Source: an uncultured Muribaculaceae bacterium
Lineage (GTDB): Bacteria > Bacteroidota > Bacteroidia > Bacteroidales > Muribaculaceae
Length of the DNA: 64,000 bases
Direction: 5' to 3'
Assembly (NCBI GenBank): GCA_910589055.1
Contig: CAJURN010000001.1
Coordinates: 186,001-250,000, forward strand
In this document: positions 42,118 through 51,465 of the stretch, piece by piece
Layout: every line of letters starts with the position of its first letter
How positions within the stretch are numbered: the first letter of the stretch is position 1
Program-made: the position numbers and the translations under genes
The notes under the pieces: model-generated
Seen by the model: the letters and a program-made list of their open reading frames with translations, nothing else
Databases searched by the model: none
Told to the model about the DNA's origin: nothing

Positions 42118-44127
42118 TCAGACACGGTTGGATTCCGCGATTTCAGTCATCTTGTTCTCGTCGCCTTCCTGTTCGATTTCTTTATCGACTGTCTGCCAGA
42201 TTGAGTTGTTCGATTTGTATTCCGGCACGATATGCTTCATTTCGGACACGATGTCGTGGCCCGCACCCTTCATCACAAACTCACGCAGGCGTTCAAGATG
42301 CTCCATTACGTCCTTGTAGTCGTAGATACGCACCTTGGCAATCATGATTTTCTTATGATGTGTGGCGGTTGTGTGCTCCTTCTCGTTGAGAAGTTCCTCG
42401 TAGAGTTTCTCTCCGGGGCGCAGACCGGTTTCCACAATCTTGATATCCTCACCAGGCTTGAGACCTGACAGGGAAATCATTCTCACGGCCAAATCCCAAA
42501 TCTTGACGGGCTTGCCCATATCGAAGATAAAGATTTCACCTCCGTTACCCATACATCCGGCCTCGAGCACGAGCGAGCATGCCTCGGGGATTGTCATGAA
42601 GTAGCGGATGATGTCGCGGTGGGTGATGGTAACAGGGCCACCTTTCTCAATCTGCTTGCGGAACAATGGTATTACAGAACCGTTTGAACCGAGAACATTG
42701 CCGAAACGTGTGGTGATGAAGCGTGTCGACGGACGGTCGGACTGCTTGCGCTGGTGGAAGAAGAGCGACTGAACGTAAATTTCGGCGATTCGCTTCGATG
42801 CGCCCATCACATTTGTGGGATTCACGGCCTTGTCGGTGGAAATCATCACAAACTTCTCCACACCGTACTTCACGGAGAGGTCGGCGATGTTCTTCGTACC
42901 GAACACGTTTGTCATAATCGCCTCCGACGGGTTGCGTTCCATCATGGGCACGTGCTTGTAGGCGGCGGCATGGAACACATAACGCGGACGGTATTTCTCA
43001 AAGGCATGTTCCATACGTCCGTAGTTGGAAATATCGCCGATGAAGAGGTGGATTTTAAGTTCGGGGAATGTTGATTCGAGTTCGAGCTGCATGTCGTGCA
43101 TGGGAGTCTCGGCCTGGTCGAGCAGCACGATTTCCTTAGCGCCCAGACGGGCTACCTGACGCACAATCTCGCTACCGATTGAACCGGCCGCACCGGTAAT
43201 CATCACAACCTGATTGGTGAGCACTTGCTCGATAACGGGATTCTGGGTGCGGATGGGTTCGCGACCGAGAAGGTCCTCGATGCGGATATCGTGGACGTGG
43301 GTCGAGAGCGCAGGCATTGTCTTGCTGTTCAGGTCGAATTCCTCAACCTGGTTCAGCATAAGCAGCTTTATGCCGTTCTGCAGGAACACGTCGGCAGTGC
43401 CACTGCGCATAAGCTCAATCTGAGTGGAGAGGAAAAGCAGCGTGTCGCACTTGTAATAATTGAAAATCTCCTTGACCTCATCAGCATTGAAGGGTATGAT
43501 GGGAATACCGTTTACCGTAGTGTCAACCTTGCGGGAGGTAAGGCTCAGAAGAGCCACCGGGTCGAAACGTCCTTCAAACTCGCTTTTGAGAGCCGAAGCA
43601 AGGAAGAATGAGTTGATTGCCGATCCGAGTACAATCACGCGTTTCTTATGCTGTGCCACTCCGGCAACCGTGATATACAGATACTTGATTGCAAGGCGCA
43701 TCAGCAGCATCAGCGTAAACGAGATAACCGCAATGATGAATATGTTCCAGAGGCTGAAATAGAAATGACCCGAAACAAAATAGACAACTATTGACGAAAG
43801 CACCAGCAGAGCCGACGACACAATGGTAAGGAGCACCAGCTTGTAGGTGTCCTCAATCACCGAAAGGCGTATGATATAACGGCTTGTTCCGAGAACGATT
43901 GACATTAAGGCATACACGCAGAAGGCACACAAACACTTGGCCGGAGCCGTGAGCATCGGAGCTGTGCCTAACCAGGCGGTGTTGGAGCTGAAGGCGTAAG
44001 TTACAATACAAGCGATTGCAATCAGGAACAAATCGGCCACCATTACCATCCATTTAGGACTCGGAGAAGCCAAAAACGCGCGTATAAGCCCCGAATTGGC
44101 TAATGCTTTCACAAATTTCTTTTTCAT
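42118..44127 (-). CDS. Nucleoside-diphosphate-sugar dehydratase/epimerase, CapD/WbpM type
   Basis: A 669-residue membrane-bound enzyme of polysaccharide synthesis. Four or five hydrophobic helices occupy residues about 25-150, followed by a CoA-binding-like Rossmann domain (VIVLGSAINSFFLA). The catalytic SDR domain has MITGAAGSIGSEIVRQ, HAAAYKHVPMME, and TDKAVNPTNVMGASKR, where Met-Gly-Ala-Ser-Lys replaces the YxxxK triad as in WbpM/PglF/CapD. These remove water at C4/C6 of UDP-GlcNAc, making precursors for capsule, O-antigen or glycoprotein sugars. No other polysaccharide genes surround it. Confidence 0.9.
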   Translation of the reverse strand: MKKKFVKALANSGLIRAFLASPSPKWMVMVADLFLIAIACIVTYAFSSNTAWLGTAPMLTAPAKCLCAFCVYALMSIVLGTSRYIIRLSVIEDTYKLVLLTIVSSALLVLSSIVVYFVSGHFYFSLWNIFIIAVISFTLMLLMRLAIKYLYITVAGVAQHKKRVIVLGSAINSFFLASALKSEFEGRFDPVALLSLTSRKVDTTVNGIPIIPFNADEVKEIFNYYKCDTLLFLSTQIELMRSGTADVFLQNGIKLLMLNQVEEFDLNSKTMPALSTHVHDIRIEDLLGREPIRTQNPVIEQVLTNQVVMITGAAGSIGSEIVRQVARLGAKEIVLLDQAETPMHDMQLELESTFPELKIHLFIGDISNYGRMEHAFEKYRPRYVFHAAAYKHVPMMERNPSEAIMTNVFGTKNIADLSVKYGVEKFVMISTDKAVNPTNVMGASKRIAEIYVQSLFFHQRKQSDRPSTRFITTRFGNVLGSNGSVIPLFRKQIEKGGPVTITHRDIIRYFMTIPEACSLVLEAGCMGNGGEIFIFDMGKPVKIWDLAVRMISLSGLKPGEDIKIVETGLRPGEKLYEELLNEKEHTTATHHKKIMIAKVRIYDYKDVMEHLERLREFVMKGAGHDIVSEMKHIVPEYKSNNSIWQTVDKEIEQEGDENKMTEIAESNRV

Positions 44128-44226
44128 ATCATTGAAAAAAGTATAAGTTCAATCCCTCGCAATGCAAGAGGACACAAGAGTGACTTGATGATTGGTTAAG
44201 ATTATATAATTCGCACAAACTGACTG

Positions 44227-44234
44227 CAAAGTTA
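44227..44234 (-). promoter_or_regulatory. -7 element for the CapD/WbpM-like gene
   Basis: The minus strand reads TAACTTTG, a full match, giving a leader of about 95 nt that contains a small CCTC/GAGG hairpin. Confidence 0.5.
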
Positions 44235-44299
44235 CGCAAAATTTACGAAATTATACAGTGCCCGCTTCTTTTCTTATCGTTCACTTGCTCACGACTGCC

Positions 44300-44339
44300 T
44301 ATAAAAAAAGTCTGTCTCCGAAATCGTGGAGACAGACTT
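44300..44339 (-). terminator. tpx: Rho-independent terminator of tpx
   Basis: A 12-bp perfect stem (44308-44319 with 44328-44339), 8-nt loop. It is followed on the minus strand by a run of seven T. Confidence 0.88.
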
Positions 44340-44389
44340 GAATTAAGAAACCGTTTAAACAGTTTCTAAGAGGGTGTTAATAAGTTGTA

Positions 44390-44890
44390 TCAGCGCAGTA
44401 CTGAGAGAGCGGCCTCATAGTCGGGCTCGCTGGTAATTTCGCTCACGAGATCGCGGAATATCACGTTGCGGTTCTCGTCAAGGATTATGACGGCACGTGC
44501 AAGAAGACCCGACAGAGGGCCGTCGACAAGGAGAAGACCGTAGTCCTGAGCAAACTGGGGAGAGCGGAAGGCGGAAGCCACAGTGACATTCTCGATACCT
44601 TCAGCCGTGCAGAAGCGACCCATCGCGAAAGGAAGGTCCATCGACACGCACACAACCGCCGTGTTTTCCAATCCGGCGGCTTCCTTGTTGAAGCGGCGCA
44701 CAGAAGCGGCGCAAACAGGAGTGTCAAGGCTGGGGAACACGTTGAGAACTACTTTCTTTCCTTCAAAATCCTTGCAGCTGACTTCGTTGAGGCCTTTGCC
44801 TGCGAGGTTGAAACAAGGAGCTTTCGATCCCACTGCGGGAACCGATCCATAAGTGTGGCACGGAGTGCCGTTGAAATAAACTGTTTCCAT
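44390..44890 (-). CDS. tpx: Thiol peroxidase, atypical 2-Cys peroxiredoxin
   Basis: Reduces hydrogen peroxide and lipid hydroperoxides with thioredoxin as donor. The 166 residues have the Tpx signature PSLDTPVCAASVRRFN with peroxidatic Cys60 and the resolving Cys94 in MGRFCTAEG, the 34-residue spacing typical of Tpx. The N-terminal GSKAPCFNL strand and a C-terminal YEAALSVLR helix complete it. It is a single gene ending in a strong terminator. Confidence 0.95.
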   Translation of the reverse strand: METVYFNGTPCHTYGSVPAVGSKAPCFNLAGKGLNEVSCKDFEGKKVVLNVFPSLDTPVCAASVRRFNKEAAGLENTAVVCVSMDLPFAMGRFCTAEGIENVTVASAFRSPQFAQDYGLLLVDGPLSGLLARAVIILDENRNVIFRDLVSEITSEPDYEAALSVLR

Positions 44891-44976
44891 ATTCTATTTA
44901 TAATTGTTATATCTTGCCTTTTTACCTTCTTAGCCTTTATAACCTTACAGAAGTGCAGCTTGCTGAATTTCAGTTT

Positions 44977-46176
44977 TCACTTCATTCCTGCGAGGGTAGC
45001 TTTCTGTATAACAAGCGCGGGCAGGTCATTGTTGTAGCCGTTGATTATATCACTGACCGTACCATCCTTGGAGCAGAATACAAGCACGGGGGTGATAGCG
45101 CCTACTCCACAGTCACGGGCAGCCCCGGTTGCCGACATGAGCACAAACTCTCCCGGCTCGGGGCGGGCGATGATTTCATCTATATCATCGGCTCGTTTGT
45201 TGATAAACGCCCACACGATTTCGGTAGCCACAGGTGCGCGTTGAAGCGCGGAACGAACCTCGCCAATGACTTTAGACGTCGAGGCAACATCGGCGTCAAG
45301 GAACACTACAACAGTGGGCGCGGCAAACGGGTCGCCGCTGCGGCGGAAATACCTCTCGCCGGTGGGCGTCGGGGCACTGATTTCAGGCAGGGGACGACCG
45401 GGGAGAGTCTCAAGCGAGAAGGAATTTTCCCTGTACTTCTCGAAAGCGCCCGAATGAAGCGACATCAGCGTATCGAGGTCGATGCGGCAATTCGCCGGGG
45501 TGTTTGTGCCGGAATAGCTCACGCTCACACTTTGCTCGCTTATCTGGTCGGGATTGTTCTGATACTCAATCGCACGAGGCAAAAGCGTCTCACGGTCGAA
45601 CACCATTGAGAAGATAATACTCGTATAACCCATTGTGCGCTGACATCCGTCGACCACCACGGCAGGCTGCCCGGCAACGACGGTGTCGGGATGGAACTTG
45701 TACTGCCATGCCTCGTCGGCAATCATGGCATCGAGTTTATCACCGAGAAACTGCGGAAGCAGGTCGGCAAACTGATTCTGATACTGCACACCACCCGACG
45801 CGAACCCCCGCGGAGCGAACGGCGTCATGTCCCACTCGGAGTGATACTCCTGAAGGCGCTTGTCGCGGAAGCGGAAATGCGTGCCCGAGAAATATGCCGA
45901 AAAGCCCTCGGCAACGCCGGAGGCGGTAGGCAGGCTCCATTCAATCATGTAATTGCACGGAGCGAGCGTATCGCCAGGAGCAGTATCTGCCGAATGAAGG
46001 TTGACGGTGTATTCCACCGGCTCGGAGTGAGTGGGCAGATAAACCCGGTATGTGCAGGACGAGTTGTAGCACCCTGCATCATGCAGATGCTCGGCGAGCG
46101 ACTGCATTGTCACCGCCGCTCCCGCACAGTGCGCCAAAGACATAAGTCCGGCAGCTATAATAAGTTTCAGACGCAT
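44977..46176 (-). CDS. Secreted TlpA/redoxin-like protein lacking the CxxC motif
   Basis: A 399-residue exported protein with a signal peptide (MRLKLIIAAGLMSLAHC). The long N-terminal part is of unknown fold. The last about 140 residues have a thioredoxin-like order: a PLPEISAPTPTGERY entry, then a TVVVFLDADVASTSKV strand where TlpA would have WCxxC, and an ITPVLVFCSKDG strand with the cis-Pro. The missing CxxC means it is unlikely to be an oxidoreductase; a binding role is more probable. It lies between tpx (86 bp) and the fumarate reductase terminator. Confidence 0.68.
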   Translation of the reverse strand: MRLKLIIAAGLMSLAHCAGAAVTMQSLAEHLHDAGCYNSSCTYRVYLPTHSEPVEYTVNLHSADTAPGDTLAPCNYMIEWSLPTASGVAEGFSAYFSGTHFRFRDKRLQEYHSEWDMTPFAPRGFASGGVQYQNQFADLLPQFLGDKLDAMIADEAWQYKFHPDTVVAGQPAVVVDGCQRTMGYTSIIFSMVFDRETLLPRAIEYQNNPDQISEQSVSVSYSGTNTPANCRIDLDTLMSLHSGAFEKYRENSFSLETLPGRPLPEISAPTPTGERYFRRSGDPFAAPTVVVFLDADVASTSKVIGEVRSALQRAPVATEIVWAFINKRADDIDEIIARPEPGEFVLMSATGAARDCGVGAITPVLVFCSKDGTVSDIINGYNNDLPALVIQKATLAGMK

Positions 46177-46261
46177 AATCGAAGTGATGAATGATGAATG
46201 TTATACATCATCTATAACGCGCGCCCGTGCGATAAAGTTCACCTTCACCTAAAAAGTGCAT

Positions 46262-46294
46262 AAAAAAAGCTGCGGCCTTATCCAAGACCGCAGC
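46262..46294 (-). terminator. Rho-independent terminator of fumarate reductase operon
   Basis: A 7-bp GC-rich stem GCTGCGG/CCGCAGC (46269-46275 with 46288-46294) with an inner CTT/AAG pair. It is followed on the minus strand by seven T. Confidence 0.85.
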
Positions 46295-46320
46295 GATTTC
46301 ATATCAGAACTGAGCAAGTA

Positions 46321-47076
46321 TTATTCAGAGCACTTGGCGCTGATGAACTCGCGGTTGAGGCGGGCGATATTGCTCAGAGGAATGTTCTTGGGACATTCGG
46401 CAGCACATGCACCGGTGTTGGTACAGTTACCGAAACCGAGTTCGTCCATCTTGCGCACCATTGCGCGTGCACGACGTTTGCGTTCCACCTGACCCTGGGG
46501 AAGGAGAGCGAACTGGCTCACCTTTGCGGAAACGAAGAGCATTGCCGAACCGTTCTTGCAGGCAGCGACGCATGCGCCACAGCCAATGCAGGTAGCGGAG
46601 TCCATGGCAACGTCGGCCACTTCCTTGGAGATGGGGAGGTTGTTTGCGTCGGGAGCGCCGCCGCAGTTGAACGACACGTAACCGCCCGCCTGCTGAATCT
46701 GGTCGAAGGCATTACGGTTCACCATAAGGTCGCGTACAACGGGGAAGGCAGCCGAACGCCAGGGTTCGATTGTGATAGTGTCGCCGTCGTTGAACTTACG
46801 CATGTGGAGCTGGCAGGTTGTGATGCCCTGTACGGGTCCGTGGGGATGTCCGTTGATATACAGGGAGCACATACCGCAGATGCCCTCGCGGCAGTCGCTG
46901 TCGAACACTACGGGTTCCTCGCCTTTCTCAACAAGCTGCTGGTTGAGCATGTCGAGCATTTCGAGGAAGCTGCTTCCGGTGGAAACATTGTCGAGATGGT
47001 AGTTGACGAACTGTCCTTTCTCTTTGGGACCACGTTGACGCCAAATTTTCAGATTTACGCTGATAGTATGTTCCAT
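46321..47076 (-). CDS. frdB: Fumarate reductase/succinate dehydrogenase iron-sulfur subunit
   Basis: The electron-transfer subunit of quinol:fumarate reductase. The 251 residues hold a plant-type ferredoxin domain with DSDCREGICGMCSLY for the [2Fe-2S] cluster. Two ferredoxin-like motifs follow, CIGCGACVAACKNGS and CTNTGACAAECPKN, which ligate [4Fe-4S] and [3Fe-4S] clusters. It is the last gene of the frdCAB order typical of Bacteroidota and lies 70 bp after frdA, with a hairpin in between. Direction in vivo is probably fumarate reduction, inferred from the anaerobic lifestyle. Confidence 0.94.
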   Translation of the reverse strand: MEHTISVNLKIWRQRGPKEKGQFVNYHLDNVSTGSSFLEMLDMLNQQLVEKGEEPVVFDSDCREGICGMCSLYINGHPHGPVQGITTCQLHMRKFNDGDTITIEPWRSAAFPVVRDLMVNRNAFDQIQQAGGYVSFNCGGAPDANNLPISKEVADVAMDSATCIGCGACVAACKNGSAMLFVSAKVSQFALLPQGQVERKRRARAMVRKMDELGFGNCTNTGACAAECPKNIPLSNIARLNREFISAKCSE

Positions 47077-47105
47077 TTTGATGTGTAAAATTATTTGGTA
47101 GACCG

Positions 47106-47131
47106 CCTTGCCGGGTTAAGCTCCGGCAAGG
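47106..47131 (-). other. Intercistronic hairpin between frdA and frdB
   Basis: A 9-bp perfect stem (47106-47114 with 47123-47131) and 8-nt loop without a T tract. It may protect the upstream message end or set the frdA:frdB ratio. Confidence 0.5.
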
Positions 47132-47146
47132 TAGTCCGCGTGGTTA

Positions 47147-49174
47147 TTAGGACTTGTAGTTACGGGTCTGAACCTGAATAGCCTCATACTTGAGGGGTTC
47201 CTTGAGAAGAATGGGCTTTTCGTTGTCGCCGGTGTACTTCCAGCAGCTTACGTACATGTACTCGTCGTCGCGGCGGGCAGCCTCGCCGTCGGCGGTCTGG
47301 TACTCTTCGCGGAAGTGAGCGCCGCAGGATTCGTTGCGGTTGAGGGCGTCGATAGCCATCATCTTGGCAATCACGAGGAAGTCCTCGAGACGGAGAGCCT
47401 TCTCAAGCTCGGTGTTGAGGTCGTCGGGACGGCCTACGATACGGAGGTCGGAGTAGAATTCCTTGCGAACTTCTTCGATTTCCTCGGTAGCTTTCACGAG
47501 GCTCTGGAGTGTACGTCCCATACCTACGAGGTTCCACATCACATGGCCGAGACGCTTGTGGATTTCATCGGGGCTCTTTGTACCCTTGATGTTCATCAGG
47601 CGTTCGATACGTGCGCGGACGTCGGCCTCAGCCTTGTCAAATTCGGGAGCGCTTGTGCTGAAGCGGGGCACCTTGATCTGGTCGCTGAGGTAGTTCTGCA
47701 TTGTGTAGGGAAGCACGAAATAACCGTCGGCGAGACCCTGCATGAGGGCCGAAGCGCCGAGACGGTTCGCACCGTGGTCGGAGAAGTTACATTCGCCGAT
47801 TGCGAAAAGACCCTTGATAGAGGTCTGGAGTTCGTAGTCAACCCAGATACCGCCCATGGTGTAGTGGCTTGCGGGGAAGATCATCATGGGAGTTTCGTAG
47901 GGGTTGTCATCGGAAATCATCTGGTACATGTCGAAGAGGTTGCCGTAGCGGTCGCGTACGGCGTCCTCACCAAGACGCTGGATGGCGTACTTGAAGTCGA
48001 GATATACTGCATTGCCTGTACCTACGCCGTAGCCTGCGTCGCAACGTTCCTTGGCGGCACGGGATGCGATGTCACGGGGGCAGAGGTTACCGAAGGCGGG
48101 ATAGCGGCGTTCGAGGTAGAAGTCGCGGTCTTCGTCGGGAATATCGGTAGGTTTCTTCTTGCCTGCGCGGATAGCCTCGGCATCTTCTTTCTTTTTGGGA
48201 ACCCAGATACGGCCGTCGTTACGGAGCGATTCGCTCATAAGGGTGAGCTTGGACTGGTCTTCGCCGTGAACGGGGATACATGTGGGGTGGATCTGGGTGA
48301 AAGCGAGGTTGGCGAGGTATGCACCTTTCTTGAACGCCTGCACAGCAGCGGAGCCGTTGCAGCCCATGGCGTTGGTTGAAAGGAAGAACGCACGGCCATA
48401 ACCACCGGTTGCGAGTACTACGGCATGTGCTGCGTAGCGTTCGATTTCGCCGGTGATGAGGTTACGCACGATGATACCGCGTGCACGTCCGTCGATGATA
48501 ACGACGTCGAGCATTTCACGACGGTTGAAGGAGCGTACGGTGCCTTTCTGAATCTGACGGTTGAGCGACGAGTAAGCGCCGAGAAGGAGCTGCTGGCCGG
48601 TCTGACCTTTGGCGTAGAATGTACGGGAAACCTGAGCACCACCGAACGAACGGTTGGCGAGCAGACCGCCGTATTCGCGGGCGAAGGGAACGCCCTGGGC
48701 AACGCACTGGTCGATGATGTTGTTGGAAACTTCGGCAAGACGGTAAACGTTGGCTTCGCGTGAACGGAAGTCTCCGCCCTTTACTGTGTCGTAGAACAGA
48801 CGGTAAACGGAGTCGCCGTCGTTCTGATAGTTCTTGGCAGCGTTGATACCGCCCTGTGCAGCGATTGAGTGAGCGCGACGGGGGCTGTCCTGGATGCAGA
48901 AGTTATATACGTTGAAGCCCAGTTCGCCGAGAGTGGAAGCGGCGGAAGCGCCTGCAAGACCTGTACCAACGACGATGATGTCGAGGTTACGCTTGTTGGC
49001 GGGGTTCACGAGGTGCTGGTGAGCCTTGTAGTTGGTCCATTTCTCAGCGATAGGACCTTCGGGAATTTTAGAGTCGATCTGGAACTCCGGAAGTTTGGAG
49101 GATTCGATGTCTGCGAAGTCCTTCATGATGGGGGTAGAGTCAATCATACCCTCGATGTTGAGTTTCTGTGCCAT
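47147..49174 (-). CDS. frdA: Fumarate reductase/succinate dehydrogenase flavoprotein subunit
   Basis: The catalytic subunit with covalently bound FAD. The 675 residues show the dinucleotide-binding VVGTGLAGASAASTLGELG, the HSIAAQGGINAAKN segment with the FAD-linking His, the IHPTCIP region and the RLGASALMQGLADG motif near the flavin. Length and order match type-B enzymes of Bacteroidota and epsilonproteobacteria. It sits 9 bp after frdC. Confidence 0.95.
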   Translation of the reverse strand: MAQKLNIEGMIDSTPIMKDFADIESSKLPEFQIDSKIPEGPIAEKWTNYKAHQHLVNPANKRNLDIIVVGTGLAGASAASTLGELGFNVYNFCIQDSPRRAHSIAAQGGINAAKNYQNDGDSVYRLFYDTVKGGDFRSREANVYRLAEVSNNIIDQCVAQGVPFAREYGGLLANRSFGGAQVSRTFYAKGQTGQQLLLGAYSSLNRQIQKGTVRSFNRREMLDVVIIDGRARGIIVRNLITGEIERYAAHAVVLATGGYGRAFFLSTNAMGCNGSAAVQAFKKGAYLANLAFTQIHPTCIPVHGEDQSKLTLMSESLRNDGRIWVPKKKEDAEAIRAGKKKPTDIPDEDRDFYLERRYPAFGNLCPRDIASRAAKERCDAGYGVGTGNAVYLDFKYAIQRLGEDAVRDRYGNLFDMYQMISDDNPYETPMMIFPASHYTMGGIWVDYELQTSIKGLFAIGECNFSDHGANRLGASALMQGLADGYFVLPYTMQNYLSDQIKVPRFSTSAPEFDKAEADVRARIERLMNIKGTKSPDEIHKRLGHVMWNLVGMGRTLQSLVKATEEIEEVRKEFYSDLRIVGRPDDLNTELEKALRLEDFLVIAKMMAIDALNRNESCGAHFREEYQTADGEAARRDDEYMYVSCWKYTGDNEKPILLKEPLKYEAIQVQTRNYKS

Positions 49175-49183
49175 ATCTCTGAG

Positions 49184-50224
49184 TTATTCTTGATTGGAAT
49201 TGGTATCTTTATTCTGGAGGTTCTTGGCGTAAGTGATGCTCTGGTCGATCTGACCTACGAAACGTTCGAGAGTCTTCACGCTCTTGAGAGCTACACCGGG
49301 GCACTGCTTTTCAGCGTTTTCGATGATAACGCGTGCTTCGTCGACATAAGCGGGAGCTTCGTTGACGAGGAAGTTGATCTGAGCTTCCTGCTGTGCGGCC
49401 ATGTTGCCTTTTTCAACACCGTTCATAGCGGTAGTGCTTGCAGCCTCGAAGTTTTCGAGAAGGCCGTCAGCCTTTGCTTCCCAGAATTCGCCATACTGAG
49501 CCTGGAGTGTGGGATCTTCGAGGAAGAACTTGTTGGAAGCCTGAACGCTGAACAGAACAGCCTGTGCGATGAAGAGAAGCACAACGATGGATGTCCACCA
49601 GCAGCCGATGGTCTTGAGGCGGTTGATCCAGATGTTGTTGTCCCAGCCAATAGTGTGGAACATCGACCAGAAACCGTGGTTCATGTGGAACCAGAGGGCT
49701 ACGAAACCGATGATGTAGACAACGGGAGTCCACCACTGTTCGAAAGCGAGCTGGAGGAACAGAGTACCGAACGCGGGAGAAGCGGGCACGCCGTCAACTG
49801 TGGGCAGTGCGGTAAGCTCGTGGGAAATAAGTTCCTGAAGCTGCATTTTGGCCCAGAACTGGGTCATGTGCACCACGAGGAAAGCCACGATTACGATACC
49901 GAGCACGAGCATGTTTTTGGACGACCACTCTACCTGTGCGGGACGGCTGTTGACAGCATAGCGGTCGGCGCCACGGGCCTTGCGGTTCTGCAATGTAAGC
50001 CAAACGGCATAAATAATGTGGATGATGAACAAGGCTGCAAGACCCATGGAGGCAACCAGAGCATACCAGTTAGCTCCGAGGAACTCGCAAATCATGTTGT
50101 AGGCCGCAGGCCACAACAGAGCCACAGAGTTCATCAGCACGTGAAAAGTTACGAATAGGACCAGACATACGCCCGTGATAGCCATCACGAACTTCCTTCC
50201 TATAGATGAGCTTGTTAACCACAT
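49184..50224 (-). CDS. frdC: Fumarate reductase cytochrome b subunit with C-terminal extension
   Basis: The membrane anchor that binds two haems and the quinol. The first about 235 residues have five transmembrane helices with the expected His residues (for example in VTFHVLMNSVALLWP, FLVVHMTQFW and WFHMNHGFWSMFH). About 110 hydrophilic, helical residues follow, with a Gln/Glu/Ala-rich sequence. My recollection is that typical Bacteroides subunits end near 230 residues, so this tail is unusual. It starts the frdCAB operon and diverges from mdh. Confidence 0.92.
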   Translation of the reverse strand: MWLTSSSIGRKFVMAITGVCLVLFVTFHVLMNSVALLWPAAYNMICEFLGANWYALVASMGLAALFIIHIIYAVWLTLQNRKARGADRYAVNSRPAQVEWSSKNMLVLGIVIVAFLVVHMTQFWAKMQLQELISHELTALPTVDGVPASPAFGTLFLQLAFEQWWTPVVYIIGFVALWFHMNHGFWSMFHTIGWDNNIWINRLKTIGCWWTSIVVLLFIAQAVLFSVQASNKFFLEDPTLQAQYGEFWEAKADGLLENFEAASTTAMNGVEKGNMAAQQEAQINFLVNEAPAYVDEARVIIENAEKQCPGVALKSVKTLERFVGQIDQSITYAKNLQNKDTNSNQE

Positions 50225-50312
50225 AAGGATGATTGATTTAGATTAATATATGAAATTGTTTGAAATCATTGCAAGAAACCGCCCCCGACCGGAGCCGGGA
50301 CGTATTCCAGTG

Positions 50313-50344
50313 CAAATTTAGCGTAAATTAAGGGATGACACAAC
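50313..50344 (-). promoter_or_regulatory. frdC: Promoter of frdCAB (GTTG-N20-TAAATTTG)
   Basis: The minus strand has GTTG (50341-50344), 20 bp, then TAAATTTG (50313-50320). The leader is about 85 nt. Confidence 0.7.
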
Positions 50345-50381
50345 AATTACGGAAAAAAATCTTTAAAAAAGATACAAACTA

Positions 50382-50412
50382 TTGCACAGGGTTTGTTTTT
50401 TGTGTAAGTTTG
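50382..50412 (+). promoter_or_regulatory. mdh: Promoter of mdh (TTG-N20-TAAGTTTG)
   Basis: TTG (50382-50384), 20 bp, then TAAGTTTG (50405-50412), about 42 bp before the mdh start. Confidence 0.7.
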
Positions 50413-50454
50413 CCTTTAGAAAAACGTTTCACATAATTTAATTAAATACAGATC

Positions 50455-51381
50455 ATGTCAAAAGTTACAGTTGTAGGCGCCGGTAATGTGGGCGCTACTT
50501 GTGCAAATGTCCTGGTAACTACCCAGGTGGCCGACGAAGTTGTTCTCCTCGACATCAAGGAAGGCGTTTCCGAAGGCAAGGCAATGGATATCATGCAGAC
50601 CGCAAGCATCCTCGGTCTTAACACCCGCCTCAAAGGTGTTACCAACGATTACGCCGCCACCGAAGGTTCCGACGTGGTTGTGATCACTTCCGGTATTCCC
50701 CGCAAGCCGGGTATGACCCGCGAAGAGCTCATCGGCGTCAACGCAGGCATCGTAAAATCCGTTACCGAAAACGTTCTCGCCCACTCTCCCAACGCAATCA
50801 TCGTGTGTGTCAGCAACCCCATGGACACCATGACTTACCTCATCCACAAAGTCACCAACCTTCCCAAAAACCGCATCATCGGTATGGGTGGCGCACTCGA
50901 CAGCTCCCGCTTCAAATATTTCCTGAGCCAGGCTCTCGGCGCAAACGCTACCGAAGTTGAAGGCATCGTTATCGGCGGACACGGCGACACAACAATGATT
51001 CCCCTCACCCGCTTCGCTGCATACCGCGGCATCCCCGCATCCACACTGATGTCGGCTGAAGAACTCGAAAAGGTAGCTGCCGACACTATGGTAGGCGGTG
51101 CAACCCTCACCAAGCTCCTCGGCACTTCCGCATGGTATGCTCCCGGTGCTGCCGCAGCACAGGTTGTTGCTGCCGTTCTCGGCGACCAGAAGAAACTCAT
51201 CTCCTGCTCCGCACTCCTCGACGGCGAATACGGCGAAAAAGACCTCTGCATCGGTGTTCCCTGTATCCTCGGTCGCAACGGTATCGAAAAAATCGTTGAG
51301 TTCAACCTCAACGACGAAGAAAAAGCACTCTTCCACAAGAGCGCCGAGGCTGTGCACAAGACCAACGCCGCATTGGCTTAA
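50455..51381 (+). CDS. mdh: Malate dehydrogenase
   Basis: Interconverts oxaloacetate and malate with NAD(H), feeding fumarate to the divergent fumarate reductase. The 308 residues show the N-terminal VTVVGAGNVGATCANVL Rossmann motif, the catalytic IGGHGDTTMIPL with the active-site His, and VCVSNPMDTMTYL. It is of the lactate-dehydrogenase-like MDH class found in Bacteroidota. It ends at a hairpin terminator. Confidence 0.95.
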   Translation: MSKVTVVGAGNVGATCANVLVTTQVADEVVLLDIKEGVSEGKAMDIMQTASILGLNTRLKGVTNDYAATEGSDVVVITSGIPRKPGMTREELIGVNAGIVKSVTENVLAHSPNAIIVCVSNPMDTMTYLIHKVTNLPKNRIIGMGGALDSSRFKYFLSQALGANATEVEGIVIGGHGDTTMIPLTRFAAYRGIPASTLMSAEELEKVAADTMVGGATLTKLLGTSAWYAPGAAAAQVVAAVLGDQKKLISCSALLDGEYGEKDLCIGVPCILGRNGIEKIVEFNLNDEEKALFHKSAEAVHKTNAALA

Positions 51382-51412
51382 ACCTTGACACGCACATCCG
51401 CGTTTAACTAAA

Positions 51413-51452
51413 CAAGGGAGCAGACCGGGAACGTCCCCGATTTGCTCCCTTG
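51413..51452 (+). terminator. mdh: Hairpin terminator after mdh
   Basis: A 10-bp stem CAAGGGAGCA/TGCTCCCTTG (51413-51422 with 51443-51452) and 20-nt loop. Only a weak T-rich stretch follows. Confidence 0.6.
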
Positions 51453-51465
51453 CTATTTCAACGAT

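Noticed and set aside
47315..48379. A 354-codon open frame antisense to frdA
   Set aside because: It shows no recognisable domain and is fully inside a conserved gene.
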